Positions 18,196 to 26,904 of a stretch of DNA of 64,000 nt are shown here, in pieces. This DNA comes from an uncultured bacterium (GTDB lineage: Bacteria; Cyanobacteriota; Vampirovibrionia; Gastranaerophilales; Gastranaerophilaceae): NCBI GenBank assembly GCA_902797965.1, contig CADBUY010000009.1, positions 1-64,000 on the forward strand. The letters are read 5' to 3'. The position numbers and the translations under genes were made by a program. The notes under the pieces were generated by a model. The model saw only the letters and a list, made by a program, of their open reading frames with translations. It ran no database searches and was not told where the DNA came from. Every line of letters begins with the position of its first letter. Position 1 is the first letter of the stretch.

Positions 18196-18434
18196 ACGAA
18201 TTATTGATTGAAGGATTGTCCGCAATGCTCATCGGCATGGGAACAGTTCTTTCTTTTTTGTGCTTGATGATAATTTCAATGTTCATTATGTCTAAAGTTG
18301 TTAGAAAATTGAACGAAATTTTTCCTGAAGCAGTTCCTCAAGCGGCAGGCGGAGGTAAATCTAAGGCTGTTGCTAAGAGTGATGACTCAGAAATTGCAGC
18401 TGCGATTGTAGCAGCAATGTTTCGCGGTAAATAG
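18192..18434 (+). CDS. oadG: oxaloacetate decarboxylase gamma-chain-like subunit
   Basis: An 80-residue protein with one N-terminal membrane helix (GLSAMLIGMGTVLSFLCLMI), a short Ala/Gly/Lys linker and a small helical tail (EIAAAIVAAMFRGK). This is the usual plan of OadG, which anchors the carboxyltransferase subunit to the membrane pump and helps assemble the complex. The sequence is poorly conserved, so the call rests on topology, size and position between birA and oadA. It overlaps birA by ATGA, and oadA follows after 30 bases with a GAGAGG ribosome binding site. Confidence 0.85.
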   Translation: MNELLIEGLSAMLIGMGTVLSFLCLMIISMFIMSKVVRKLNEIFPEAVPQAAGGGKSKAVAKSDDSEIAAAIVAAMFRGK

Positions 18435-18464
18435 AAATTTTATTATTAAAGAGAGGAAATAAAA

Positions 18465-20285
18465 ATGACAAAATTAATCAAGGTAATGGATACGTCATTT
18501 CGTGACGGTTTCCAATCAATCTTCGGGGCAAAAGTTCTCGTTGATGATTTTATCCCTGCGCTGCAGTCAGCAGTAAATGCAGGTATCAGACATTTTGAAA
18601 CAGCAGGCGGTGCTCGTTTTCAGGCTCCGATTTTCTTCTGTAATGAAAATGCATTTGAAACAATGGATAAGATTAGAGCTGCAGTAGATTCTGTTGCTCC
18701 GGATGTTAAATTACAATCATTGGCTCGTGGTGTTAATGTTGTAGGTCTTAATTCTCAACCTCGTGATGTTATTGATTTACACGCAAAAATGTTTGCAAAA
18801 CATGGGGTTAATGTAATAAGAAATTTTGATGCACTTAACGATGTCAATAATTTGATTGACTCTGCTAATTCAATTAAGAAATATGGCTTGAATCACGAAG
18901 TTACTATCACAATGATGGAACTTCCTTATGGTTGTGAAGGTGCTCACGACCCTGATTTTTATGAAAGAGTTTTGAGAAGTATTTTAGACGCAGGTATCCC
19001 GTTTGACAGTTTAGCATTTAAGGACGCTTCAGGTACTTCTAACCCACGTAAGGTATATGAAACAGTAAGAAGAACAAGAGAAATCTTGGGTTCTGAAGCT
19101 CATATCAGATTCCATTCTCACGAAACAGCAGGAACAGGGCTTGCTGCATACTTAGCAGCTCTTGAAGGCGGCGCTGACGGAATCGATTTAGCTATGAAAC
19201 CTGTTTCAGGCGGTACTGGTCAACCTGATATTATTTCTATGTGGCATGCTCTTAAGGGTACTGAATACGATTTAGGTTTAGATATTAAGAAGATTATGGA
19301 AACAGAAGAAATCTTCAAAGAATGTATGAAAGATTATCCTATATCTCCAATCTCTCTTGCTGTTAACCCAATTCTAATTCAAGCACCATTACCGGGTGGT
19401 GCTACTGCAACAACAGTTAACCAATTAAAAGATATGGGTATGTTGGATAAATTCCCGAAACTTATTGCTAATATGAAAGAAGTTGTTGAAAGAGGCGGTT
19501 TTGCAACCTCAGTAACTCCTGTTTCTCAGTTCTACGCTCAACAATCTTTCTTGAACGCAATTACAGAACATCCTTGGGAACAAGCAAACCCAGGTTATGC
19601 AAAAATGTTGTTGGGTTACTTTGGTAAAACACCTTGCGAACCTGATCCTGAATTAGTTAAATGGGCAGAAGAAAAAACTGGACTTCAACCTACAACAGAA
19701 AAAGTTGTTGATATTAACGAAAAAGATCCTGAAAAGGGTGTTGAAGCTGCAAAGAAACGTCTTGAAGCAGCAGGACTTCCTACAACAGAAGAAAATATCT
19801 TTATCGCTGCAGCATGTAAAGACGGTAACGTTGATAAAGGTATTGATTTCTTACTTGGTAAAGGTCAAATCTCTGTTAATAAGGTTAAGGCTGATGCTCC
19901 AAAGGCAGCTGCAGCGGCTAACGCATCTGGCGAATACACAGTTAAAGTTAACGGAAAAGCTTACGCTGTAAAATTGGATGGTGATAACAAAGCTACTGTT
20001 AACGGTAAGGCTTATGATATCGATGTTAAAGCAGGTATTGAAGCTAAAGCTTCTTCAGCTTCAGCAGGTGATGGCGAAGAAATCAAAGCAGGTTTACCGG
20101 GTAACGTGTTAAGAATAGAAGTTTCTGAAGGTGATTCTGTATCAGAAGGTGACGTACTTCTGGTAGTAGAAGCTATGAAAATGGAAACTGAAATCAAAGC
20201 TCCTAAATCAGGAACTGTAAATTCAATTCTTGTTGCTCAAGGCGATAAAGTTGTTACAGGTCAAGGTTTGGTAGTTATTGGATAG
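18465..20285 (+). CDS. oadA: oxaloacetate decarboxylase / carboxyltransferase alpha subunit, biotinylated
   Basis: This 606-residue protein transfers a carboxyl group from oxaloacetate (or a related acid) to biotin. The N-terminal carboxyltransferase barrel has DTSFRDGFQS (about 9-18), FKDASG and the metal-binding HSHETAG. A PYC/OADA-type conserved domain follows. After an Ala/Lys linker the C-terminal biotinyl domain has EAMKMET with biotinyl Lys572. With OadB and OadG it would form a Na+-pumping decarboxylase at the inner membrane. Pyruvate carboxylase subunit B has the same architecture, but the oadG and oadB neighbours favour the decarboxylase. Codon choice looks optimised, suggesting high expression. 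Confidence 0.93.
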   Translation: MTKLIKVMDTSFRDGFQSIFGAKVLVDDFIPALQSAVNAGIRHFETAGGARFQAPIFFCNENAFETMDKIRAAVDSVAPDVKLQSLARGVNVVGLNSQPRDVIDLHAKMFAKHGVNVIRNFDALNDVNNLIDSANSIKKYGLNHEVTITMMELPYGCEGAHDPDFYERVLRSILDAGIPFDSLAFKDASGTSNPRKVYETVRRTREILGSEAHIRFHSHETAGTGLAAYLAALEGGADGIDLAMKPVSGGTGQPDIISMWHALKGTEYDLGLDIKKIMETEEIFKECMKDYPISPISLAVNPILIQAPLPGGATATTVNQLKDMGMLDKFPKLIANMKEVVERGGFATSVTPVSQFYAQQSFLNAITEHPWEQANPGYAKMLLGYFGKTPCEPDPELVKWAEEKTGLQPTTEKVVDINEKDPEKGVEAAKKRLEAAGLPTTEENIFIAAACKDGNVDKGIDFLLGKGQISVNKVKADAPKAAAAANASGEYTVKVNGKAYAVKLDGDNKATVNGKAYDIDVKAGIEAKASSASAGDGEEIKAGLPGNVLRIEVSEGDSVSEGDVLLVVEAMKMETEIKAPKSGTVNSILVAQGDKVVTGQGLVVIG

Positions 20286-20288
20286 AAG

Positions 20289-20431
20289 TAACCCCACCTT
20301 AATCCTCCCCATAAGGGGAGGAAATTCCTGCCCCTTACGGGGAAGGTTAGGAAGGGGTAATAGAATGTAGGTCAGGCATTGCCTGACAAAAACATAATCA
20401 AAAGATGTAGGTTGGGGTTTCTACCCCAACA
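20289..20431. repeat. cluster of intergenic palindromes between oadA and oadB
   Basis: Four hairpin-forming segments are packed in 140 bases: CTCCCC/GGGGAG, CCCCTTACGGGG, GTCAGGCATTGCCTGAC and a GTTGGGG/CCCCAAC stem. The first resembles GC-rich repeats at 25.84 and 61.25 kb. They sit inside the oad operon and could lower or process downstream oadB message. Confidence 0.7.
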
Positions 20432-20448
20432 ACTAACTTAAACAAAAG

Positions 20449-21654
20449 GTGGAAATTATGAACATAATAGACGGACTTCATACCCTTTGGGAAACAACAG
20501 GCATAATGGGTTTTGTACATTCAGCACAAAATGCATTTGCAAATCCTAATGTTTCAGGGTTTGAACAAATATTGGAAGCTCACGGACAATGGATAATGAT
20601 TCTTATCTGCTTGTTCTTGTTATGGCTAGGAATTAAAAAACAATTTGAACCGTTACTTCTTGTGCCTATCGCATTTGGCGGTTTATTATCAAATATTCCG
20701 ATGCCATTAGGTGAAGAAATTGCAGGACCTAACGGATTCTTGGGTATTATTTTTGAAGCAGGTATTCATAAAGGCTTGTTCCCATTGATAATCTTTATGG
20801 GTGTTGGAGCAATGACAGACTTCGGACCGTTGATTGCTAATCCAAAGATGGCACTTTTAGGCGGTGCTGCACAATTTGGTATCTTTGGTGCATTATTAAT
20901 GGCATACTGCTTGTTTGGATTTAGCCTTCCTGAAGCTGCATCAATCGGTATTATTGGTGGTGCTGACGGCCCGACATCAATCTATGTAACGACAAAATTG
21001 GCTGAAAACTTACTCGGACCAATCGCAGTTGCTGCATACTCTTACATGGCTTTAGTTCCGGTTATTCAACCTCCGATAATGAAGCTTTTAACAACTGAAG
21101 CTGAAAGAAAAATCCAAATGGAACAATTAAGAGAAGTATCAAAGAGAGAAAAGATTGTATTCCCGCTTATGATTTTACTTCTTTGTGTAATCTTGTTACC
21201 AAGTGCATGTCCATTATTAGGTGCATTATGCTTTGGTAACTTATGTAAAGAATGCGGTGTTGTTGAAAGATTGTCTGACACTATGCAAAACGCTTTAATC
21301 AATATAGTTACTATATTCTTAGGTTTATCAGTAGGTTCAAAACTTTCGGCAAGCCAGTTCTTGACTGTTCAAACACTGTTTATTTTGATTTTAGGCGTAA
21401 CAGCATTTGCTTTGGCTACTGCTGCTGGTGTATTGATGGCTAAGTTGATGAATGTATTTTCAAAAACAAAAATCAATCCGCTTATTGGTTCAGCAGGTGT
21501 TTCAGCAGTACCGATGGCAGCACGTGTATCTAATAAGGTTGGTTTAGAGGCTAATCCTCAGAACTTCTTATTGATGCACGCAATGGGACCAAACGTATCA
21601 GGCGTAATCGGTTCAGCTGTTGCTGCAGGTGTGCTATTGGCACTTTGTCATTAA
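20449..21654 (+). CDS. oadB: Na+-translocating decarboxylase beta subunit
   Basis: A 401-residue polytopic membrane protein of the OadB/GcdB/MmdB family, which decarboxylates carboxybiotin and exports Na+. The key [15 protein letters not shown] segment (about residues 166-180), with its Na+-coupling aspartate, is intact. The C-terminal [17 protein letters not shown] and [21 protein letters not shown] match the second conserved region. Length is normal. It starts with an extra N-terminal amphipathic stretch, usual in the family. AAAAGGTGG precedes the ATG. It is the last gene of the birA-oad operon and is followed by an inverted-repeat element and a terminator. Confidence 0.95.
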   Translation: MEIMNIIDGLHTLWETTGIMGFVHSAQNAFANPNVSGFEQILEAHGQWIMILICLFLLWLGIKKQFEPLLLVPIAFGGLLSNIPMPLGEEIAGPNGFLGIIFEAGIHKGLFPLIIFMGVGAMTDFGPLIANPKMALLGGAAQFGIFGALLMAYCLFGFSLPEAASIGIIGGADGPTSIYVTTKLAENLLGPIAVAAYSYMALVPVIQPPIMKLLTTEAERKIQMEQLREVSKREKIVFPLMILLLCVILLPSACPLLGALCFGNLCKECGVVERLSDTMQNALINIVTIFLGLSVGSKLSASQFLTVQTLFILILGVTAFALATAAGVLMAKLMNVFSKTKINPLIGSAGVSAVPMAARVSNKVGLEANPQNFLLMHAMGPNVSGVIGSAVAAGVLLALCH

Positions 21655-21706
21655 TATAAAGTTTTGTCAGATTTCACCTGGCATTAACTTTAGCAAAACT
21701 TAATAA

Positions 21707-21799
21707 ACGTAGGGTGGGCAAAGTCGGTAGACGTGCCCACCTTTTAATTTGTAGAATAAGTGTAGATGTGGGCACACTTACGTTTTGCCCACCCTACGT
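21707..21799. repeat. 93-bp MITE-like element with 16-bp terminal inverted repeats
   Basis: Its ends are exact inverted repeats: 21707-21722 (begins ACGTAGGGTGGGC) and 21784-21799. The inside carries a second pair (GTGCCCACC and GTGGGCAC) and no open frame. An element between rpoC1 and rpoC2 shares the GTAGGGTG end. Confidence 0.8.
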
Positions 21800-21823
21800 T
21801 ACTAATATTGAATAATTAATTTT

Positions 21824-21854
21824 AAAGAGTACCTGTAAAAAGGTACTCTTTTTG
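21824..21854 (+). terminator. terminator of the birA-oad operon
   Basis: AAAGAGTACCT pairs with AGGTACTCTTT around a 6-base loop, and Ts follow. It lies 80 bases before the next gene. Confidence 0.85.
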
Positions 21855-21935
21855 CATGACATATTTGTTACAATCTTGATTATTTGTATTGTGTGTACTA
21901 AAATTTTTAAGGAGATTTATAGAGGGAAAAGAGAG

Positions 21936-22508
21936 ATGAAAAAAGCCTTATTGATAGCCTCAGTTTTGGTTGTTGCAGTTATTTCAACTGCGTGTATTAA
22001 CAATATTGCAGTGCAGGAACTGAATAACAAAGCAGCAGAATACATGCAAAAAGGTGACTATGAATCTGCAATGAACAGGCTTCAGGCAAGTTTGGATTTG
22101 GATTCTACAATGTATCAAACATATTATAATCTTGGAGTTGCTGCAATTAATGCAAATAAGTTTGATAAGGCTATTGAAGCTCTAGAGGATGGTATTAAGA
22201 TTAAGCCTGATTTTGCTGATTTTTATTACTCTTTAGGTGTGGCTCAAATCGGTTTAGCTGATGAAATCTATGAAAAAGCAGATTCACATGAAGAGGCTGC
22301 TGCTGATACTGAAAAAGAGACTGTTAATATAAAGCGTGATATAACAGAAGAAGAAAAAGCTAATGTAAAAGAGCTTAAACAGTCTGCAAGTGTTAATCTT
22401 AATAAATACTTAGAGTTAGTTCCTAATACAAAGGATAGAGAAACTATTGAAGAAATGATTAAACAATGCGAAGAATTTATATCAGAAGATAATAAGAAAG
22501 AAGCTTAG
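21936..22508 (+). CDS. TPR-repeat lipoprotein
   Basis: This is a 190-residue protein. I start it at ATG 21936 (AAGAGAG and GAGGG upstream) because the longer frame from 21852 begins inside the terminator. The first 20 residues form a lipoprotein signal (MKKALLIAS...VISTAC) with a lipobox Cys at about position 20. Two to three tetratricopeptide repeats follow (about 30-100: ALAEYMQKGDYESAMN-like and YYNLGVAAINANKFDKAIEAL). A charged insertion and another helix pair come after. It is probably a membrane-anchored adaptor. lgt, which lipidates such Cys residues, begins 6 bases downstream. Confidence 0.8.
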   Translation: MKKALLIASVLVVAVISTACINNIAVQELNNKAAEYMQKGDYESAMNRLQASLDLDSTMYQTYYNLGVAAINANKFDKAIEALEDGIKIKPDFADFYYSLGVAQIGLADEIYEKADSHEEAAADTEKETVNIKRDITEEEKANVKELKQSASVNLNKYLELVPNTKDRETIEEMIKQCEEFISEDNKKEA

Positions 22509-22514
22509 AAAATA

Positions 22515-23306
22515 ATGTTTACTTCACCGTCACAAATCTTATGCACCATATTTGGTGTACATATTTATTATTATGGTGTAATTATGGCTTTTGCTATTGC
22601 TGTAGGAACTCTTTTTTCTGATTGGATTGGAAGTAAATATTTTCAATTAAAAAAAGAAACAATAATTGACCTGGCTCCATATTTAATAATATTTGGTCTT
22701 TTAGGTGCAAGACTTTATTATTGCTTAATGGATTATGATTTTTATTTAAGGTTTCCGACCGAAATTCTTGCTCTCAGACATGGCGGAATCTCTATTCATG
22801 GTGCGATTATTGGAGGATTTTTGGGTCTATTAATCTTCTCAAAACGGCATAAAATTTCAGCTAAAAAATTGTGTGATGTGTCCGTTCTCGGACTTTCTCT
22901 CGGTCAGGCAATCGGAAGATGGGGGAACTTTTTTAATTCCGAAGCGTACGGATGCCCTACGAATTTGCCTTGGAAACTTTATATTGCTCCTCAATACAGA
23001 GTTGTTCCATATCAGGATGTTTCATATTACCACCCTGCCTTTTTATACGAAAGTATATTAGATTTAATAATATTTGGGGTATTATTTTATCTTTTAAAAA
23101 CAAATAAATGCAAAAAAGATGGAAACTTGGCTTTAATTTATTTGGTTTTATACTCTATTGCAAGAATAATAGTGGAATTTTGCAGACTTGACAGTGTAAG
23201 ATACGTTTTAGGGCTGCCTGTAGCGATTGTAATGTCAGTTTGTATAATCTTTTTGTCTGTTTTATTATTAATTTTAAATAACAGAAAGAAAAAAGAAAGT
23301 TTATAA
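22515..23306 (+). CDS. lgt: prolipoprotein diacylglyceryl transferase
   Basis: A 263-residue inner-membrane enzyme that moves diacylglycerol from phosphatidylglycerol to the lipobox cysteine of prolipoproteins. Signature segments are HGGISIHGAIIGG (about 92-104), GQAIGRWGNFFNSEAYG (about 130-146, the Lgt signature) and HPAFLYES, among seven or so membrane helices. The conserved Arg, Asn and Glu of the signature are present. Length is normal. It lies immediately after a lipoprotein gene and 14 bases before the alcohol dehydrogenase gene, all in one direction. Confidence 0.95.
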   Translation: MFTSPSQILCTIFGVHIYYYGVIMAFAIAVGTLFSDWIGSKYFQLKKETIIDLAPYLIIFGLLGARLYYCLMDYDFYLRFPTEILALRHGGISIHGAIIGGFLGLLIFSKRHKISAKKLCDVSVLGLSLGQAIGRWGNFFNSEAYGCPTNLPWKLYIAPQYRVVPYQDVSYYHPAFLYESILDLIIFGVLFYLLKTNKCKKDGNLALIYLVLYSIARIIVEFCRLDSVRYVLGLPVAIVMSVCIIFLSVLLLILNNRKKKESL

Positions 23307-23320
23307 AAGGAATATATCAA

Positions 23321-24352
23321 ATGAAAGCTGTATTATTTTACGGACCTCAAAATATAAAATATGAAGAGACAATGATTAAGCCTCTTTCAAAAGGTGAAAT
23401 CCTTGTAAAAATAGGTGCTGCATTAACTTGCGGAACAGATGTCAAAACTTTTAGACGCGGTCATCCAGTTTTAATAAAGCAAATTCCATCAGGCTTCGGA
23501 CACGAATTTGCAGGAACTGTTGAGAAAGTTGCAGATGGTGTTACCAATGTAAAAGTCGGTGACAGAGTTGTATGTGCTAATTCTGCACCATGTGGTGAAT
23601 GTTTTTATTGTAAGCGAGGGGAATATAATCTTTGCGAAAATCTGGATTTGCTTAATGGTGCTTACGCAGAGTATATTGTTGTTCCTGAAAGGATTGTGAA
23701 AAAGAATACAATAATATTGCCGGATTCTCTGCCTTTTCATAAGGCTGCTTTTGCTGAACCGCTTGCAAATGTTGTTCATGGTGTTGAAAGAACAGATATA
23801 AAACCGGGTGATACAGTAGGTGTTATAGGTATAGGACCAATTGGCTTGATGTTTGCACGTTTGGCAAAACTAAAAGGAGCGAGAGTTATTGCGGCAGGCA
23901 GAAATCCGATTAAGCTTAAATTAGCAGAAGAATTTAGCCATGCAGATGAAGTTGTTGATTTGAAGAAGTATCCAAATCCTGAAAAAATATTTAGAGATTT
24001 TACTGAAGAAAAAAAAGGTTTGGATGTTGCAGTAGAATGTGTAGGCTTGCCTGAGATGTGGGAAAGAGTATTTTCTTGTGTGCGCCCAGGCGGTACGGTG
24101 CACTTCTTTGGCGGCTGCAAATCAGGTTCTACTGTTACTTTTGACACAACAAAAATGCACTATGGTGATATAAAGTTGATGAGTGTTTTTCACCACACAC
24201 CAAAATACTTCAGACAAGCACTTGATTATATAGCATCAGGAGAAGTAGAAGTTGAAAAACTTATTACGGCTGAACTGCCTTTGGAAAAAGTGGAATGGGC
24301 TATGGAACAACATATAGCTGGTAATGCAATTAAATTTTTAATCAAACCTTAA
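23321..24352 (+). CDS. zinc-dependent medium-chain alcohol/polyol dehydrogenase
   Basis: A 343-residue medium-chain dehydrogenase. Catalytic zinc ligands are Cys in LTCGTD (about 37) and His-Glu in GHEFAG (about 61-62). The structural zinc loop is CGECFYCKRGEYNLC. The NAD(P)-binding Rossmann motif is GVIGIGPIGLMFARLAK (about 169-185). Closest in style are sorbitol, threonine or galactitol-type dehydrogenases, but the substrate cannot be fixed. AAAAGGAA precedes ATG. It may be co-transcribed with lgt, with no obvious functional link. Confidence 0.85.
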   Translation: MKAVLFYGPQNIKYEETMIKPLSKGEILVKIGAALTCGTDVKTFRRGHPVLIKQIPSGFGHEFAGTVEKVADGVTNVKVGDRVVCANSAPCGECFYCKRGEYNLCENLDLLNGAYAEYIVVPERIVKKNTIILPDSLPFHKAAFAEPLANVVHGVERTDIKPGDTVGVIGIGPIGLMFARLAKLKGARVIAAGRNPIKLKLAEEFSHADEVVDLKKYPNPEKIFRDFTEEKKGLDVAVECVGLPEMWERVFSCVRPGGTVHFFGGCKSGSTVTFDTTKMHYGDIKLMSVFHHTPKYFRQALDYIASGEVEVEKLITAELPLEKVEWAMEQHIAGNAIKFLIKP

Positions 24353-24453
24353 TGTTTTGCATTTATTAAATTTTGTAAAAATATATTATGCAAATAGAAA
24401 AATATATTTTTTCAGCTTTTATAAATAATGTAATTAAAGAAAGGAATATAAAA

Positions 24454-24855
24454 ATGCAAGTTAATTCTGTAAATAGCACGATATTTGGTGCAAAAATAAT
24501 GCCGTCTGAATATTTAAATAAAGCAATAGATTTAGCAAAAGCTGATGTCGCAAATGGAACTAAAGATGGAATACAACGTGCCGAAACTTTTTATAACAGT
24601 CTCAGGACAATTGAATCGGACAGTAATGTAAAAGAGTTATCAATAAATGATAACGATAAAAAATTACCACCAATATTAAGTCTTGATGGTACTCGTCGCT
24701 TTGTGGAATTATATAAAAATGCCGAAAATATAACAGGACGTGCTGTTCAAGAAGCAATAAACTTTATGGCTATAAGTAAATATTTTAGAAATGAAATGAA
24801 AAATGAAGCTGCAAATGTAAACTTATTAAAAGCTTTTGATAAATGGATTGTATAA
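24454..24855 (+). CDS. small lineage-specific protein with N-terminal I-F-G-A box
   Basis: This is a 133-residue helical protein of unknown function. I choose ATG 24454 (AAAGAAAGGAA upstream) because the product then begins MQVNSVNSTIFGAK. That short N-terminus with an F-G box is typical of several proteins in this window, and the 22 residues encoded upstream are unlike protein. No signal peptide, membrane helix or known domain is seen. It stands alone between the dehydrogenase and yebC, with a terminator after it. Confidence 0.6.
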   Translation: MQVNSVNSTIFGAKIMPSEYLNKAIDLAKADVANGTKDGIQRAETFYNSLRTIESDSNVKELSINDNDKKLPPILSLDGTRRFVELYKNAENITGRAVQEAINFMAISKYFRNEMKNEAANVNLLKAFDKWIV

Positions 24856-24870
24856 TAAAAAATAATCACA

Positions 24871-24912
24871 AAAAACAGGAATGAACAATGATAATGTTTA
24901 TTCCTGTTTTTG
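24871..24912 (+). terminator. rho-independent terminator
   Basis: AAAACAGGAAT...ATTCCTGTTTT forms a stem with a mismatch and a 6-7 base loop and ends in TTTTT, 16 bases after the stop codon. Confidence 0.8.
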
Positions 24913-25065
24913 CTATTGCCTTTTTATTTTATTTTTTGTATCATTGGAAAGCAAGGGAGTAAATGTATAGAGCCTTATTTTTACTTCTTTTAAAATAAAA
25001 TTAAGATAAATGAAATAGCTAAAATACATAAAATTCTTACGTGTAGACAAAGGGGGATATAATTT

Positions 25066-25824
25066 ATGAGTGGACACTCAAAATGGTCAACTATCAAACA
25101 TAAAAAAGCTAAAACGGACTCTTTAAGAGCCGCAGAATTTCAAAAATATTCAAGAGAATTAATTGTTGCGTCAAAATTAGGCGGTCCTGATCCTGCCGGT
25201 AACTTCCGATTAAGAACTGCTATAGAAAAAGCAAAAGCGGCTGGGCTTCCGAATGACAATATAAAAAGAGCCATTGAAAAGGGCTCTGGCGCAGGAAATA
25301 ATGAAAATTATGATGAAATGACTTATGAAGGATATGCAGCAGGTGGTGTTGCTGTTGTTATTGAAGCAATGACTGATAACAAAAACAGAACAGCCGGTGA
25401 TATCAGAAGTTATTTTACTAAATTTAACGGAAATCTTGGTGAAACAGGATGTGTTGGCTGGATGTTTGATAAAAAAGGCTGCATTACTTTTGATAAGGAT
25501 GCAGTAGATTTTGATGCATTATTTGAAGCTGCTATAAACCTTGATGCAGATGATATTGTTGAGGAAGAGGATGAATACAAAGTTTATACGTCAGTTCCAA
25601 ATCTTCAGCCTGTTGCAGAAGGATTGGAAAAAGACGGTTTTAAGTCTGTAACTGCTGAATTTACCAGAGTTCCTCAAAATACAATTGAGGTTACTGATGA
25701 AAAAACTGCTATTAATATAATGAGGTTATTGGGTAGACTTGAAGAACATGATGATGTTCAAAATGTGTATGCTAACTTTGATATTGATGATGATTTAATG
25801 TCAAAAATTGAAGAACAAATATAG
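25066..25824 (+). CDS. yebC: YebC/TACO1-family protein
   Basis: A 252-residue protein of the universal YebC/TACO1 family, linked to translation of hard-to-read peptides and, in older work, to transcriptional regulation. It opens with MSGHSKWSTIKHKKAK, the family hallmark. It also has PNDNIKRAIEKGSG (about 64-77), TYEGYAAGGVAVVIEA and the acidic domain-2/3 region (DADDIVEEEDEYKVYT). Length is normal. A GGGGG-type ribosome binding site precedes ATG. ybaB and recR follow in the same direction. Confidence 0.95.
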   Translation: MSGHSKWSTIKHKKAKTDSLRAAEFQKYSRELIVASKLGGPDPAGNFRLRTAIEKAKAAGLPNDNIKRAIEKGSGAGNNENYDEMTYEGYAAGGVAVVIEAMTDNKNRTAGDIRSYFTKFNGNLGETGCVGWMFDKKGCITFDKDAVDFDALFEAAINLDADDIVEEEDEYKVYTSVPNLQPVAEGLEKDGFKSVTAEFTRVPQNTIEVTDEKTAINIMRLLGRLEEHDDVQNVYANFDIDDDLMSKIEEQI

Positions 25825-25839
25825 TTAGTGGGTGGACAC

Positions 25840-25878
25840 CTCACCCCAACCCTCTCCTCAAGTAGAGGGGGAAATTTT
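25840..25878. repeat. GC-rich repeat between yebC and ybaB
   Basis: CACCCCAACCCTCTCC followed by GAGGGGG forms a stem-loop related to the CCCACCCTAACC/GGGGAGGG-type elements at 20.29 and 61.25 kb. It extends the ybaB frame upstream artificially. Confidence 0.6.
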
Positions 25879-25893
25879 AAGGAGGACAAGATT

Positions 25894-26229
25894 ATGATGA
25901 ATATGATGAATATGATGAAACAAGCTCAAAATATCCAAAAGAGATTAAAAGATACTCAGGAAGAGCTTAATAAAATGGAAATATCAGGTGAAGCAGGTAA
26001 CGGCTCTGTTCAGATTATATGTGACGGAAAAGGTATTTTTAAATCAATTAAACTTTCAGCAGAAGCAATTAATCCTGAAAATCCGTCATCTGTATCAGAA
26101 GATACAATCGAAATGCTTGAAGATTTAATAACAGCTGCAATTAATCAAACATCAACAAAAGCTCAAAAAGTTATGGAAGATAAGATGAAAGCTGTAACCG
26201 GCGGAATTTCTATACCCGGGCTTTTCTAA
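25894..26229 (+). CDS. ybaB: YbaB/EbfC-family nucleoid-associated protein
   Basis: This is a 111-residue DNA-binding protein. Its N-terminal helix is MMNMMNMMKQAQNIQKRL, followed by the family core (KMEISGEAGNGSVQIICDGKG, split over about 28-50) and a C-terminal helix ending ISIPGLF. It forms dimers that coat DNA. ATG 25894 is chosen because AAGGAGG lies 8 bases upstream. The 22 residues from 25828 are encoded by a GC-rich intergenic repeat. recR follows after 27 bases, the common ybaB-recR pairing. Confidence 0.92.
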   Translation: MMNMMNMMKQAQNIQKRLKDTQEELNKMEISGEAGNGSVQIICDGKGIFKSIKLSAEAINPENPSSVSEDTIEMLEDLITAAINQTSTKAQKVMEDKMKAVTGGISIPGLF

Positions 26230-26256
26230 GGATAAATACAATAAATAGGTTTAACA

Positions 26257-26853
26257 ATGATTTATCCGAAATCTATAGCAGCATTGATAGAACAATTTCA
26301 AAAATTCCCATCCGTTGGTCCAAAATCGGCACAACGGATGGCTTTTCAGGTGCTAAAAATGCCTGTAACTGAAGTTGAGAAATTTGCAAATGCTATTATA
26401 GAAGCAAAAAGAAGTTCCAAAACTTGTGAAGTCTGCTATAATATATCAACCCAAAGCCCATGTGAAATTTGCTCGTCAACAAGCAGAAATCGTTCTGTAA
26501 TTTGTGTTGTTGCTGAAACAAAAGATTTGATTGCAATTGAAAAAACAAATGAATATAGAGGGCTGTATCACGTTTTGCAAGGTTTAATATCCCCGATAGA
26601 TGGAATAGGTGCAGAAGATATAAGGATAAAGGAACTTTTAAACAGATTGACTGATGAAACCGTTCAGGAAGTTATTTTAGCACTGTCACCGTCTGTAGAA
26701 GGCGAAGCAACAAGTCTTTATCTTACAAAGTTAATTAAGCCGTTTGGAATTAAAATTTCCAGAATAGCTTTTGGTTTGCCCGTAGGTGCAGATTTAGAGT
26801 ATGCAGATGAAGTTACTCTTGCCAGAGCTATTGAGGGAAGACGCGAATTATAA
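26257..26853 (+). CDS. recR: recombination mediator RecR
   Basis: A 198-residue protein that, with RecO/RecF, loads RecA at gaps. Visible parts are the helix-hairpin-helix (FPSVGPKSAQRMAFQVL, about 16-32), the four-cysteine zinc finger (CEVC...CEIC, about 56-72) and the Toprim domain (ICVVAETKDLIAIEKT, YHVLQG, EVILALSPSVEGEAT). Length and order are normal. It follows ybaB closely as in many bacteria. Confidence 0.96.
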   Translation: MIYPKSIAALIEQFQKFPSVGPKSAQRMAFQVLKMPVTEVEKFANAIIEAKRSSKTCEVCYNISTQSPCEICSSTSRNRSVICVVAETKDLIAIEKTNEYRGLYHVLQGLISPIDGIGAEDIRIKELLNRLTDETVQEVILALSPSVEGEATSLYLTKLIKPFGIKISRIAFGLPVGADLEYADEVTLARAIEGRREL

Positions 26854-26904
26854 GTTATAATTTGTAAATGTTGATTTTTACCCCAAAATCACTATAATAA
26901 TATT

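Noticed and set aside
21852..21935. Longer start for the TPR lipoprotein
   Set aside because: The frame begins inside a terminator and would hide the lipoprotein signal that starts at 21936.
23776..24147. Minus-strand open frame of 123 codons inside the alcohol dehydrogenase gene
   Set aside because: Antisense shadow of a conserved enzyme; no ribosome binding site and no recognisable motif.
25828..25893. Longer start for ybaB
   Set aside because: This part is encoded by a GC-rich intergenic repeat; AAGGAGG points to ATG 25894.
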